Below, piece after piece: positions 6,532 through 16,817 of a stretch of DNA of 64,000 nt. Origin of the DNA: Planomonospora sp. ID67723. Its GTDB lineage: Bacteria > Actinomycetota > Actinomycetes > Streptosporangiales > Streptosporangiaceae. Below the pieces are notes generated by a model. It was given only the letters and a program-made list of their open reading frames with translations. It was not told the DNA's origin and ran no database searches. The stretch lies in NCBI RefSeq assembly GCF_015711605.1, contig NZ_JABTEZ010000001.1, positions 333,501 through 397,500 on the forward strand. The letters run 5' to 3'. The first letter of the stretch is position 1. Each line of letters opens with the position of its first letter. Both the position numbers and the translations under genes were made by a program.

Positions 6532-8547
6532 TCACGCATCGACCGGGTCGACGCGCCTGCGGATGGATTCGGGAGCGGGGTGGCGGGCCAGGTAGTCCTG
6601 GAGTTCCCGGTGGCGGAACTGGTAGGCGATGCCGGCGACGCGGATGAGGCCGATCTCGGTGCACCAGTGCAGGAACCGGCCCAGCCGCCACGGCAGCGCC
6701 TGGCGGCTCCAGCTCCGGGTGCACGCCAGGAACGCGACGTAGCGCAGCGCCACGGTCCCGGACGCGAGGCCGAACGCCAGCCCGGCCGCCGCCCCGGCCA
6801 CGAGGCCGGACGCGAGACCGACGGCAGGGGTGATCCCCAGGCCGGCGGCGAGCCCGATCCCCACTCCGACTCCCAGCCCGCTGGCGGCATCGGACAGCAC
6901 CACGGTGCGGGGAGTCCGCGCTGTCGCGGTCCCGGAACCGGTGGATGTCTCCATGAAGCCGATCACCAGGCCGGCCGCCAGCCCGACCGCGAGGTTACCG
7001 GCGAGCCCGGCCGCCAAACCGACGACGGTCCCGGCTGCGATACGGCGCCGGCTGGCGCGCGTGGTCAGCACGGGTACGCGCAGACGTCGCGGCTCCGGCC
7101 ACGCCGACCACGCCCTCGCCGCCACGGTGAGACCCGCCAGGATCGCGACGCCCGTCGTCAGGTCGAAGCCCCAGGCTCGCATCCCCATCACTCCGGCGAG
7201 CAACCACGGCATGACGACGGGCAGCACGTGCACGATCCGCGGGAGGCGGGGTCCGGCCAGCGGCCACAGCTCGTGCAGCACCAGATCCGTGCCCGGCAGG
7301 GGTCGTCCGTCGAGCGCCGGGGGCGGGGCAGCGGCGTTGCGGTCCAGGTAGCGGGCCAGCACCGCCAGCCACGTCCACACCTGGCGCGGGCTGTAGGGGG
7401 CGTCGGCGGGAGTGACGGTGGAGATCAGTTGTGCCAGGAGATGATCTCCGATGGCTTCGGCCGAGTCCAGGGCGGTCAGCTCGGCAGGAGTGCGTAGAGA
7501 GCTCGTGCGGGGGCCGTGGGGGCTGGGGCGTTCATAGACGGTCACAGCCAGGGTGAGCCGCCACGGGGTGGCCAGGCCGCGGGCCAGCGGTCCGACCGGT
7601 TCGGTCCTCAGCGTCTCCAGCACCCCCTCCCATCGCGGCGAGCCCTGGGTGCGGCGGCTCAGAAACCCTGCGGCTGTGACGGACAGGACCGGGAGGATCT
7701 CCACCCAGGTGATGTCGGCGCCGCCGCTGCGGGCGGCACGCAGCGCCTGGTACTGGGCGGTGCGGCAGGTCAGCACCACATCGGCCCGGTCGCTGCCATG
7801 CAGGTAGGCATCCACCTGAGCCAGGGCCTGGCCGGCGCGGGAGGCTCCGCCGGGGGCGGAGCCGGCGTCCATCTCGTCCAGGCCGTCCAGGACCGGCAGC
7901 ACCAGCCGGGCCGCCACCAACTGCTCGGCGACGGCCGGCTGCAGGCGGAACACCCGCACCAGGTGGATTCGCAGGAGTTCGTCGACGCTGCGGCGGACGT
8001 CCCAGGAGGCGGCCGAGATCCGTACCGGCACCGGGTCGTCCGTACGGCGTCCGGCGAGCAGTCCCAGGATCAGTTCGATGGCCAGGACCGTCTTGCCGGC
8101 GCCGGGCGCACCGGTGATCACCAGCCGGTGGGGAGGGCGTGGCCGAGGCGGCCGGTAGTAGTCGACGATCTGCGTGAGCCTGCCTCCAGGGGGGAAATCC
8201 AGCACCCGGTGGGCGGGGGCGTGGAGCAGAGCGAACGTCACGTCGATCGGTACGACGTGGTCGCCCAGCATCCGGTAGCGGGCCTCCTGCTCGGCCTCCC
8301 CGACGGCGATGGCCAGTTCCTTGAGCGCATCGGCCGGGGTGAGCGGCTGCCGCAGCGCCTGACCCAGCGTCCACAGGCTCACCCCGAGGGCCAGCAGGGC
8401 GATGACCGCGCCGAGCGGATCGATGTCTCCGACTCCCTCGGCCTCCGGCAGCAGCCAGGCGCCCGCTGCGGCGGCGGCCAGCGCCGTCAGGAGCGCCGCC
8501 GCGCTGACGAGCCCGTACCTGGCACGTGTGCGGCGATCTCGGCCCAT
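6532..8547 (-). CDS. Membrane NACHT-family NTPase with glycine-zipper C-terminal region
   Basis: 671 aa from ATG 8547. Two N-terminal TMs (about 12-33 and 43-63) precede the NACHT ATPase: Walker A GAPGAGKT at 146-153 and Walker B LVLPVLDGLDE with D221/D224/E225. A helical middle follows, then residues 488-601 hold repeated G-L-A-x-G-L-x-x-G units predicted to be membrane helices of glycine-zipper type. The last 70 residues carry the conserved actinobacterial tail LPWRLGRFLHW...YQFRHRELQDYLA. NACHT proteins are STAND NTPases; bacterial members include antiphage sensors. Here both ends are membrane-embedded, so the effector step may act on the membrane. No clear ribosome site; a GTG lies 6 nt upstream. 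Confidence 0.82.
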   Translation of the reverse strand: MGRDRRTRARYGLVSAAALLTALAAAAAGAWLLPEAEGVGDIDPLGAVIALLALGVSLWTLGQALRQPLTPADALKELAIAVGEAEQEARYRMLGDHVVPIDVTFALLHAPAHRVLDFPPGGRLTQIVDYYRPPRPRPPHRLVITGAPGAGKTVLAIELILGLLAGRRTDDPVPVRISAASWDVRRSVDELLRIHLVRVFRLQPAVAEQLVAARLVLPVLDGLDEMDAGSAPGGASRAGQALAQVDAYLHGSDRADVVLTCRTAQYQALRAARSGGADITWVEILPVLSVTAAGFLSRRTQGSPRWEGVLETLRTEPVGPLARGLATPWRLTLAVTVYERPSPHGPRTSSLRTPAELTALDSAEAIGDHLLAQLISTVTPADAPYSPRQVWTWLAVLARYLDRNAAAPPPALDGRPLPGTDLVLHELWPLAGPRLPRIVHVLPVVMPWLLAGVMGMRAWGFDLTTGVAILAGLTVAARAWSAWPEPRRLRVPVLTTRASRRRIAAGTVVGLAAGLAGNLAVGLAAGLVIGFMETSTGSGTATARTPRTVVLSDAASGLGVGVGIGLAAGLGITPAVGLASGLVAGAAAGLAFGLASGTVALRYVAFLACTRSWSRQALPWRLGRFLHWCTEIGLIRVAGIAYQFRHRELQDYLARHPAPESIRRRVDPVDA

Positions 8548-8819
8548 GGCCACTGATACTGACGCACCGCGCCCGGCTGTGATAGGGGCACCGCCGGCTT
8601 CCCGCAGGCTTCCTCGGGCGGCGGGGCGGCGTCGGGGTGTCGTACGGCGGCCGCTGACAGCACCGGCTTCGACATGCCGGTCGCCCTGTGGAGCAGTCAG
8701 CCGGGGAACAGGACGACCCGCAGCGGGCGAAGCAGTGTCATCGACCGGCTCCGTGCTCTCCCGGGCCGGGGACGCTCCCTCGTCCCCAGTGCCGGGCGTC
8801 TGAGCCACAAGACGGACAA

Positions 8820-8857
8820 GGCCGTCGCGGCGACCGCGAACGGTCACCACGACGGCC
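8820..8857 (-). terminator. Hairpin downstream of the purine permease
   Basis: On the minus strand a 17-bp stem (GGCCGTCG...CGACGGCC, two mismatches) closes on a UUCG tetraloop. It lies 13 nt past the permease stop. The remaining gap up to the NACHT start at 8547 (about 270 nt) shows no convincing gene; only the long NACHT frame stays open there. Confidence 0.65.
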
Positions 8858-8870
8858 TCCAGAACGGTGC

Positions 8871-10348
<1,478 letters not shown>

Positions 10349-10352
<4 letters not shown>

Positions 10353-10435
10353 GGACGCAGATTGGCAGCAAGCACCTGCTCCCGGAAGGCCCAGTTCACG
10401 ATGGTGATGGGATCGCAACCGATCCGCGCCCTCAC
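10349..10435 (-). CDS. 28-aa upstream ORF, putative leader peptide of the purine permease
   Basis: GTG start, 28 codons, TGA stop. Product begins VRARIGCDPITIVNW and ends VLAANLRP; it is not hydrophobic and has one Cys and one Trp. Its stop overlaps the permease start as GTGA, the classic coupling overlap. The divergent DUF2530 start at 10484 leaves only about 48 nt for a promoter, so the leader mRNA must begin close to this GTG and may be leaderless. Normal amino-acid composition and the exact overlap favour translation. Whether it senses a metabolite or only couples translation is unknown. Confidence 0.55.
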
Positions 10436-10470
10436 TCTTCCCGTTTTGCGAGTAGTGAGATTTCGTCGCC

Positions 10471-10476
10471 TACGCT
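10471..10476 (+). promoter_or_regulatory. -10 box of leaderless DUF2530 promoter
   Basis: TACGCT lies 7 nt before the GTG start at 10484, the spacing expected when transcription begins at or next to the start codon. No clear -35 was identified. Confidence 0.5.
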
Positions 10477-10483
10477 GGATCGT

Positions 10484-10816
10484 GTGAACGAGCCTCGCCG
10501 CCAGGATCTCCAGCCGCTGAAGACCAACGACACGGCGACGATCCTCGCGGGCATGGGCCTGTGGACGATCGCCCTCGTCGTGCTCGTGGTGCTCCGGCCC
10601 GGCCCCGAGCACCAGTGGTGGATCTGGACGTGCGTGTCGGGCCTGTGCGGCGGACTCTTCGGTCTCTGGTACGTCCGGCGGCGCGACCGCCGGGGCCCGC
10701 CGCCTCTCTCGGAGGAGCCGGTCGAGCCCGCGACGGCGATCCCGCCCGCCTCGCCCGCGCCCGGGACGGACGGGTCCGGGACCCTCGGCGACAGCAGCGG
10801 GCGGCCGGTCACCTGA
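10484..10816 (+). CDS. DUF2530 membrane protein
   Basis: 110 aa. Starts MNEPRRQDLQPLKTNDT, typical of DUF2530, then two TMs (about 19-41 and 47-64) separated by the short loop RPGPEHQWWIW, a basic stop-transfer RRRDRRG and a Pro-rich cytoplasmic tail of about 40 residues. The GTG start is set by the -10 box 7 nt upstream. It is divergent from the permease leader and converges with the large ATPase gene, only 18 nt apart. The family is confined to actinobacteria and its function is unknown. Confidence 0.85.
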   Translation: MNEPRRQDLQPLKTNDTATILAGMGLWTIALVVLVVLRPGPEHQWWIWTCVSGLCGGLFGLWYVRRRDRRGPPPLSEEPVEPATAIPPASPAPGTDGSGTLGDSSGRPVT

Positions 10817-10834
10817 CGGCGCCCGTGCCGGGCG

Positions 10835-13800
10835 TCAGCCGGTCGAGTCGGTCCAGCTGTCCAGGTCGGCCTCGGCGAGCAGCAGCGGCACCGCGGCGGG
10901 GTCGTGCAGCAGCGCGGCGACGGCGAGCCGGTCGCCCCACTGCCCCGACGCCCACGCGAGCCCCCGGGCCAGTCCCTCCACCCCGGAGGCGTGCACCGTG
11001 CCCTCATCGAACCGCCAGGTGACCGGGACGCCGTCCACCAGCAGCTTCTCGTGCTCCAGATAGGTCGTGGGCGTGGTCGGCAGCAGGGACCGCACGGCGG
11101 GCGGGACTTCCCGCATCTCCCCCAGGGAGGTCACCTCGCCGGCCGCCTCCTCCCCGGCGAGCGGCAGGTCGAGCAGCTCCGACAGCGCCTCGGCCAGGTC
11201 GAACGGGGCAAGGATCAGCGGCCGGTCCGCCACCAGCGGGAGCAGGTCCGGCGCCTCCACCACGACCGGCTCGCCCGCCCCGGCGCCCGAGCCGTGTCCG
11301 CTGCCGGAGAGCAGGTGCCCGTCCTCGACGCCGGCGACGACGATCTCACCGCCGAGGACGGCGCGGACCGCGCGCGGGGGCGCGACCCGGGCCGGGTCGA
11401 CCGCGGCGAGCGCCACCCACAGGGCCCGCAGCTGGGCCCGGTCGACCTCGACGGAGGGGTCGGCGAGCAGGTCGAGGAGCTCGTCGGGGCCGCCGTGCGA
11501 GGCGAGCAGGTCGGCCAGGGTGGTCCGCACGCCGATCATCGCCAGGGCGGCCTCGTCGGCGGCGGCCGGGGCCTCGCCGTACAGGCCGAACAGCAGCGGG
11601 TCGCCGGTGGCCAGGCGCAGCTCCGTGGGGCGCCTGCCGCCGAGCACCGGGTGGGTGGAGAGCCACCACGAGGTGTAGGACGGCACTTCCACGACCTCCC
11701 CCGCCGCCAGGACGCGCAGCGGGTGCAGGACCGAACGCAGCGGCGGCCGGGAGAGCAGGGCGAGGGCGGCGGGCCAGTCGGCGACGTACTCCAGGTCCCG
11801 GACGGCGGAGAACTCGCGTGCCACCGGAGGCACGTCCAGTTCGGGCAGGAGGTCGAGCACGTGCTCCAGCCATTCGTCCTCGCGGTCCAGGTCGTGGTCG
11901 CACTCGTCCGGGTCGATCATGACGTCGGAGTCGTTCACCACGGCGAAGCCGTCGAGCACCCCGGCCGCGGCCAGCACCCGCGAGCCGTACCGCTCCACCA
12001 GCTCGGGCGCGGCGGTGCCGAAGTGGGTCTCGGAGTCCAGCAGGCCGGCCAGCGCGCCCTCGGCCAGGAGCAGCTCGCCCGCCGGGTAGAGCTCGCCGTC
12101 GGCGCCGCGCAGCGCCAGGTCGGCCAGCCACGGGGCCTCCCCCGCGGTCAGCCCGGCCGCGTCGACCAGCGCGAGCACGGCCTGGGCCACCGGCTCGGGG
12201 TCGGCGCTCTCCAGGGACTCGGAGACGGCCGCCCGGGTGAGCGGGTCTTCCAGGACGGTGCGGGGCGTCGCCTCGGCCGCGCCCAGCCGCAGCAGGAGCG
12301 GGTGGGCGGCCTCGGGGTGCACCACGCGGAGCCCGAGCGGGGCGAGCACGGCCAGGTCCAGGGAACCGCCCTCGGTCAGCACGAGTGTGCCGCGCGGCCC
12401 CCGGACCAGGCGGCCGTCGGCCAGCGGGACCGGCAGCGCGCCGAGCGCCTCGGGGTCGTCGGCGGGCAGGACCTCGTACAGCGAGCGCCACCAGGCCGGT
12501 TCCCGGCTCTCCTCCGCGCCGCCGGAGAGGTCGCCGGAGAGCATGTCCACGACCTCGGCCAGTTCCACCCGCTTCACGCCGAGCGCGACGATCGCGGGGT
12601 GCCGGGACGGCCATCCGGCGGGCAGCAGGCCGGGCACCATCGCGGCGATCTTCTCCAGCAGCGCGCCGGGGGCCGCCACGACGGAGGCCTGCCGCCCGGA
12701 CACGACCGGGTCCCCGCCGCTTCGGGGCTCCGCGCCGGCGGGTGCGGCACCGGCGGGCGGGCCGCCCAGCAGCGCGTCGGCGGGTGCCCGGTCGGCGGGC
12801 GGGGAGAGCGCGGGCAGGAGCGGGGTGTCGGGGAGCCGCCGCAGGATCGCCCTGCGGATGCGGGCGTCGAGCTCGCCCTTGCCCATCATGCCGGGCACGA
12901 GGTCGAGCAGCTTCGGGGTGCGCGGCAGCCCGGAGAGCAGCTCCAGGTAGGCCTCGGCGGCGCGCTCGACCAGGAAGTCGGTGAGGGGGCCCATCGCGAC
13001 GTGCCGACGGTCGGTGGCCAGCGGGAAGGAGGCGATCAGGAGCGCGGGCAGGTCGAGCGGCTCGTCGCTCGGGGTGGGCGCGTGCACCACGGCCGGCACC
13101 CTCGCGGGCAGCGGCAGCGGCTCGCCGCCCCCCGCCTCGGCCGCGCCCGGGGCGACGGGCACGGCCCAGCGGACCTGCCAGTACGGCCGCGCGCGTTCCT
13201 CGGTCGGGCGGTCGGCGAACAGCTCGGACACCTGGTCGGGGGAGAAGCTCCCGGAGGCCGAGACGACCTGCCAGCCGTCGGTGACGACGGTCCGGGTCTC
13301 GCCGTCCACGTCGATCTCGATCGACTCCAGGGCCGGCATTCCGAGCAGCAGTGCGGGACCGGCCTCGGCCAGCATCCGCCGGACGGCCTCCACCGCCGCC
13401 TCGTCGCGCAGCGGGAGCCGTACCAGCGTGTCGAACCCCGGTGGGATCTCCAGGGGGCCTGCGGGGAACGGCAGGCGCAGCAGGGGCACGTGCCCGCCGC
13501 GCTCGGCGAGCTCCTGAGCCAGGACCGGTTCGGCCGCCACCAGCGCGGCGGTCTGGTCACGGGACCAGCGGACCACCCCGGAGCCGAGCGAGCCGATCAC
13601 CGGCTCGTCGCAGACCGAGACCACGGCCGCGAAGCCGACCCCGAACCGGCCCGTCGCCCCGGCCTCGTCGCGCTTGGCGGAGACGCGCAGCGTGGACAGG
13701 CTCTCGATCCCGGCGGCGTCGATCGGGGCGCCGGTGTTGGCGGCCGAGAGCACGCCCTCGCGCAGCGAGAGTCGCAGGCGGCCGGGGACCCCGGCGCGCA

Positions 13801-13969
13801 GGGCGGCGTCGGCGGCGTTCTGCGCGAGCTCGACGATCAGCCGGTCGCGGTAGCCGCCGAGCGCGAAGTCCTCCTCCGCGTTGGCGTCCTCGCGGAAACG
13901 CGCGGGCGAGGCGGTCCACGCCGTGAGCACGGCGGAGCGCAAGCGGTCGGTGCCGAAGGTGTCAGTCAC
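10835..13969 (-). CDS. Sacsin/HSP90-like ATPase-domain protein
   Basis: 1044 aa from GTG 13969 (MTDTFGTDRLRSAVL). The N-terminal 200 residues form a GHKL/Bergerat ATP site: N-box RLIVELAQNAADA (E47, N51, D54), G1 region SAANTGAPIDAAGIESL, and G2 box ATGRFGVGFAA. This matches the sacsin N-terminal repeat rather than true HSP90. The remaining ~800 residues are Leu/Ala-rich repeats of unknown fold without a J or HEPN domain that I can identify. It lies downstream of the DUF3027 gene on the same strand, a pairing I recall as common in actinobacteria. A role in protein quality control is inferred from the ATPase type only. Confidence 0.8.
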   Translation of the reverse strand: MTDTFGTDRLRSAVLTAWTASPARFREDANAEEDFALGGYRDRLIVELAQNAADAALRAGVPGRLRLSLREGVLSAANTGAPIDAAGIESLSTLRVSAKRDEAGATGRFGVGFAAVVSVCDEPVIGSLGSGVVRWSRDQTAALVAAEPVLAQELAERGGHVPLLRLPFPAGPLEIPPGFDTLVRLPLRDEAAVEAVRRMLAEAGPALLLGMPALESIEIDVDGETRTVVTDGWQVVSASGSFSPDQVSELFADRPTEERARPYWQVRWAVPVAPGAAEAGGGEPLPLPARVPAVVHAPTPSDEPLDLPALLIASFPLATDRRHVAMGPLTDFLVERAAEAYLELLSGLPRTPKLLDLVPGMMGKGELDARIRRAILRRLPDTPLLPALSPPADRAPADALLGGPPAGAAPAGAEPRSGGDPVVSGRQASVVAAPGALLEKIAAMVPGLLPAGWPSRHPAIVALGVKRVELAEVVDMLSGDLSGGAEESREPAWWRSLYEVLPADDPEALGALPVPLADGRLVRGPRGTLVLTEGGSLDLAVLAPLGLRVVHPEAAHPLLLRLGAAEATPRTVLEDPLTRAAVSESLESADPEPVAQAVLALVDAAGLTAGEAPWLADLALRGADGELYPAGELLLAEGALAGLLDSETHFGTAAPELVERYGSRVLAAAGVLDGFAVVNDSDVMIDPDECDHDLDREDEWLEHVLDLLPELDVPPVAREFSAVRDLEYVADWPAALALLSRPPLRSVLHPLRVLAAGEVVEVPSYTSWWLSTHPVLGGRRPTELRLATGDPLLFGLYGEAPAAADEAALAMIGVRTTLADLLASHGGPDELLDLLADPSVEVDRAQLRALWVALAAVDPARVAPPRAVRAVLGGEIVVAGVEDGHLLSGSGHGSGAGAGEPVVVEAPDLLPLVADRPLILAPFDLAEALSELLDLPLAGEEAAGEVTSLGEMREVPPAVRSLLPTTPTTYLEHEKLLVDGVPVTWRFDEGTVHASGVEGLARGLAWASGQWGDRLAVAALLHDPAAVPLLLAEADLDSWTDSTG

Positions 13970-14144
13970 AGCGATGAGTCCAAACGTCGGGGCCCGCGGA
14001 CGGCGTCGCACGGTCGCCGGGCCGGGACCGGAGGTGATCCGGATGACAGCCCGGGGCCGCTCCCGGTCCGGACGGTCCGGACGAGGTCGCGGACCGCTCC
14101 CGGCCGGTGTGACGGCCCCGGAGCGTGCGCATCCGGATGACGGA

Positions 14145-14184
14145 CCCGGCCGGTCCGGGCGGTCTTCGGCCCGGACCGGCCGGG
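14145..14184 (-). terminator. Hairpin between DUF3027 and sacsin-like genes
   Basis: Perfect 16-bp inverted repeat CCCGGCCGGTCCGGGC / GCCCGGACCGGCCGGG with an 8-nt loop, 32 nt past the DUF3027 stop. No T-run follows. The 246-nt gap also holds two copies of ATCCGGATGAC at 14037 and 14131. Confidence 0.55.
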
Positions 14185-14215
14185 CCGGGGTTCGGTCAGG
14201 GAAAGCGCCGCCGGG

Positions 14216-15034
14216 TCAGGAGTGGCCCAGCGGCTCGTCGGAGGAGACGTCGTCCACGGAGCCGGCCAGCTCCGCTTCGGAGGGCTCCTCCTCCAGGTCG
14301 TAGGCGTGGTCGTCGAGGATCGGGAGGGTCGGCTCCACCTGGTGCGGCACCACGGCGGCCTCGGAGTGCGCGCCGCAGCCGTGGTCGGCGGCGACCACCT
14401 TGCCGTCGTCGGGGGCGTACTCGTTGGCGCAGACGCCGAAGCCGGTGCGCAGCGCGCCCGCGAGCGGCCAGTAGAACCCGCAGGTGGAGCACTGGGCCGG
14501 AGCGGCGTGCGCGATCGGGGTATGCGGGCCGGCCTCGCCTGCGTGCCAGCGCCGCACGGCGAGGTCGCGGCCGATCGGGGACAGCACCCGGGCCCGGCCG
14601 AGACCGTACTCGAAGATCATCTGACGGTCGGTCTCGTCGTCCGTGTCGGTGAAACCGGGCGCGAGCCGGTCGTCGTCCTCGGTGGTCGGCAGCAGGTCGC
14701 CCACGCCGAGGTCGCCGGGGCGCAGCCGCTCGCTCCACGGCACCCACGGGGGCGCCAGGAGCGCGCCGGCGCCGGGCAGCAGCACGACCTCGCTCACCGT
14801 GACGTTGCGCGCACGGGAGGCCCGCGTGACGGTGACGGCCCAGCGCCACCCGCGGTAGGCGCGGTCCAGGCAGGCGAAGTAGTGGGTGACGATCCGGTCG
14901 CCCTCGCCCTCGGCGCCCAGGTGCTCGCCGATCTGCTCCGGTCTGACGTCCTCCTCGACCGCGGAACGGGCCAGGTCGACCGCGGCGGCGCACGCCTGGT
15001 CGAGGGCTGCGGCACGAGATCGGGTACGGGTCAC
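14216..15034 (-). CDS. DUF3027 protein
   Basis: 272 aa. Residues 1-140 carry the DUF3027 core, including VTHYFACLDRAYRGWRWAVTV and ARNVTVSEVVLLPG. Near residues 190-235 a Cys-rich patch (CSTCGFYWPL ... CANEYAPDDG ... CGAHSE) looks like a metal site. The C-terminus is acidic. GTG start at 15034 with GGAGGA 7 nt before it. Soluble; no signal peptide. The family is actinobacterial and uncharacterised. The metal-binding idea is an inference from Cys spacing. Confidence 0.85.
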   Translation of the reverse strand: MTRTRSRAAALDQACAAAVDLARSAVEEDVRPEQIGEHLGAEGEGDRIVTHYFACLDRAYRGWRWAVTVTRASRARNVTVSEVVLLPGAGALLAPPWVPWSERLRPGDLGVGDLLPTTEDDDRLAPGFTDTDDETDRQMIFEYGLGRARVLSPIGRDLAVRRWHAGEAGPHTPIAHAAPAQCSTCGFYWPLAGALRTGFGVCANEYAPDDGKVVAADHGCGAHSEAAVVPHQVEPTLPILDDHAYDLEEEPSEAELAGSVDDVSSDEPLGHS

Positions 15035-15207
15035 GAGTCCTCCTCCGTCATCCTCGTAACCCGAGGGGCGCCGTCTCCATTACCTCGCTCGTTCACGGTC
15101 TCATTCTCGCCTATGCCCGGAGCGAACGGCACCGGTAACCACCCATCACCCGGCAAGTGACCGGTCACACCGGGCACGACATGTGTCCTTTGGGTAAGAC
15201 TGGATGC

Positions 15208-16794
15208 GTGGCAGGTGGCTGGGAGAGAGCGTGGCGGACGGCGACGGAGGCCTCCCGCCGGTTCGGCCGTGCGGCCGCCGGGGCGGGGCGGGCGGGCGCG
15301 CGGGCCGGTAGGAGCACCGGACGGGCGGCCGCGCGGGCCGGGCGTGGCGTGGCGGACGCCACCCGGGGAGCAGGCCGGGCCGCGCGGCGGCTGACCCACG
15401 CCCAGGGCGCGGGCCGGACCGGGCTGGGCCAGCTGATCGAGCTGACCGCCGCGCACAGCGCGGGCGACGCGCTGGTCACCGCCGCGCTGGCCGGGACGCT
15501 GTTCAAACTGCCGGTCAACGAGGCCCGGGGACAGGTCGCGCTCTACCTGCTGATCACGATGATCCCGTTCGTGGTCGTCGCGCCGTTCGTCGGCCCGGTC
15601 CTCGACCGGTTCCGCTCGGGCCGCCGCTTCGTCATGGCCGGCACCCTGTTCGGCCGTGGACTGCTCTGCTTCGCGATGGCGGCGGCGGTCGTCTCGGAGG
15701 ACGCCTTCACCATCTTCCCCGCGGCGCTGGCCGTGCTGGTGCTGTCGAAGGCCTACAACGTCTCCCGGGCCGCGATCATGCCCAGCGTGCTGCCCGCCGA
15801 CATCGCGCTGGTCACCGCCAATGCCAGGGTCGCGCTGTTCGCGCTGGTCTCGGCCGGGATCGCGGTGTCCGCCGGGGCGGGCGTCAGCGCCTGGCTCGGC
15901 GCCGAGTGGGTGCTGCGCGCGGCGATGCTGCTCTTCCTGCTGCAGGGCGTGCTGGCCGTACGGCTCCCGCGCCACGTGGACTCCCCCGACCTGGAGGAGC
16001 TCCAGGAGGACCCCGAGCGCCCGCCCCGCTGGCGCACCATGCTCAACGTGGGCCCGGTGGTCGCCGAGTCGATGCTGGCCAACGTCGCCATCCGCCTCTA
16101 CTCCGGGTTCCTGCTGTTCTACCTGCTCTTCCTGGTGCAGGAGAAGAAGGTGCCCGGCCTGCCGGTGACGGTCACGATCGGCGTGCTGGCGCTGGCCGCC
16201 GGGGCCGGCGGCCTGGCCGGGGCGGGTGTGGCCTCATGGGTGCGCAACCACTCGCCTCAGGTGATCGTGCTGGCCACGCTCGCGCTGTCGGGGGTGGCCA
16301 CGATCGTGGCGGTCGTGGTGTTCTCCCTGTGGACGGCGGTGGCCGTCGCCCTGGTGGCCGCGTTCGCCCAGGGGCTGGGCAAGCTGGCGCTGGACGCGAT
16401 CGTGCAGCGCGAGATCGGCGAGGAGGTGCGCTCGTCCACGTTCGGCGTGGTCGAGGCGTTCCTGCAGATCGCCTGGGTGGGCGGCGGGCTGGTCGGGCTG
16501 CTGCTCTCGCTGTTCGCCGACGGGCCCGCCGGGCTCGCGGTGATGACCGTGGTCCTGGCGGGATCGCTCGGCTGGCTTCTGCTGCAGCGGCGCAGGCGGA
16601 TCCGGGCGAGAGACGCCCGGATCGCGGCCGCCAGGGCCGCCGCCCCGGCGGAGGCTCCCGCAGCGGCCCGGAAGGCCGGGTCCTCGGCGCCGGCCCCCGG
16701 AAACCGGAGCGGGGGGACCACCACCACCGTCGTACGGCGTGATGATCCCCCCGCGGAGAACCGGACCAAGCCGCTGACCAACCCGCACGGCTGA
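15208..16794 (+). CDS. MFS transporter with Ala/Arg-rich N-terminal extension
   Basis: 528 aa from GTG 15208; TAAGAC (15194-15199) nearby fits a -10 box for leaderless expression, and in-frame ATG 15181 is the alternative. The first ~75 residues are a basic RAAARAGRG-type low-complexity segment, followed by about 12 TMs. The TM2-TM3 loop reads GPVLDRFRSGRRFVMAG, an MFS motif A. The last ~60 residues are a charged, Pro/Ala-rich cytoplasmic tail. Divergent from DUF3027, 173 nt apart, and converging with the cold-shock-domain gene. Substrate unknown. Confidence 0.8.
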   Translation: MAGGWERAWRTATEASRRFGRAAAGAGRAGARAGRSTGRAAARAGRGVADATRGAGRAARRLTHAQGAGRTGLGQLIELTAAHSAGDALVTAALAGTLFKLPVNEARGQVALYLLITMIPFVVVAPFVGPVLDRFRSGRRFVMAGTLFGRGLLCFAMAAAVVSEDAFTIFPAALAVLVLSKAYNVSRAAIMPSVLPADIALVTANARVALFALVSAGIAVSAGAGVSAWLGAEWVLRAAMLLFLLQGVLAVRLPRHVDSPDLEELQEDPERPPRWRTMLNVGPVVAESMLANVAIRLYSGFLLFYLLFLVQEKKVPGLPVTVTIGVLALAAGAGGLAGAGVASWVRNHSPQVIVLATLALSGVATIVAVVVFSLWTAVAVALVAAFAQGLGKLALDAIVQREIGEEVRSSTFGVVEAFLQIAWVGGGLVGLLLSLFADGPAGLAVMTVVLAGSLGWLLLQRRRRIRARDARIAAARAAAPAEAPAAARKAGSSAPAPGNRSGGTTTTVVRRDDPPAENRTKPLTNPHG

Positions 16795-16817
16795 GGCGGG
16801 GCGGGCGGACGGGGCGG

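Noticed and set aside
10814..10839. Short hairpin-like sequence between DUF2530 and the sacsin-like gene
   Set aside because: The stem is interrupted and overlaps the DUF2530 stop and the sacsin-like 3' end; too weak to call a terminator.
10904..14140. Very long plus-strand open frame opposite the sacsin-like gene
   Set aside because: High third-position GC keeps the antisense frame open; the sequence is Arg/Gly/His-rich with no domain, and the opposite strand has clear GHKL motifs.
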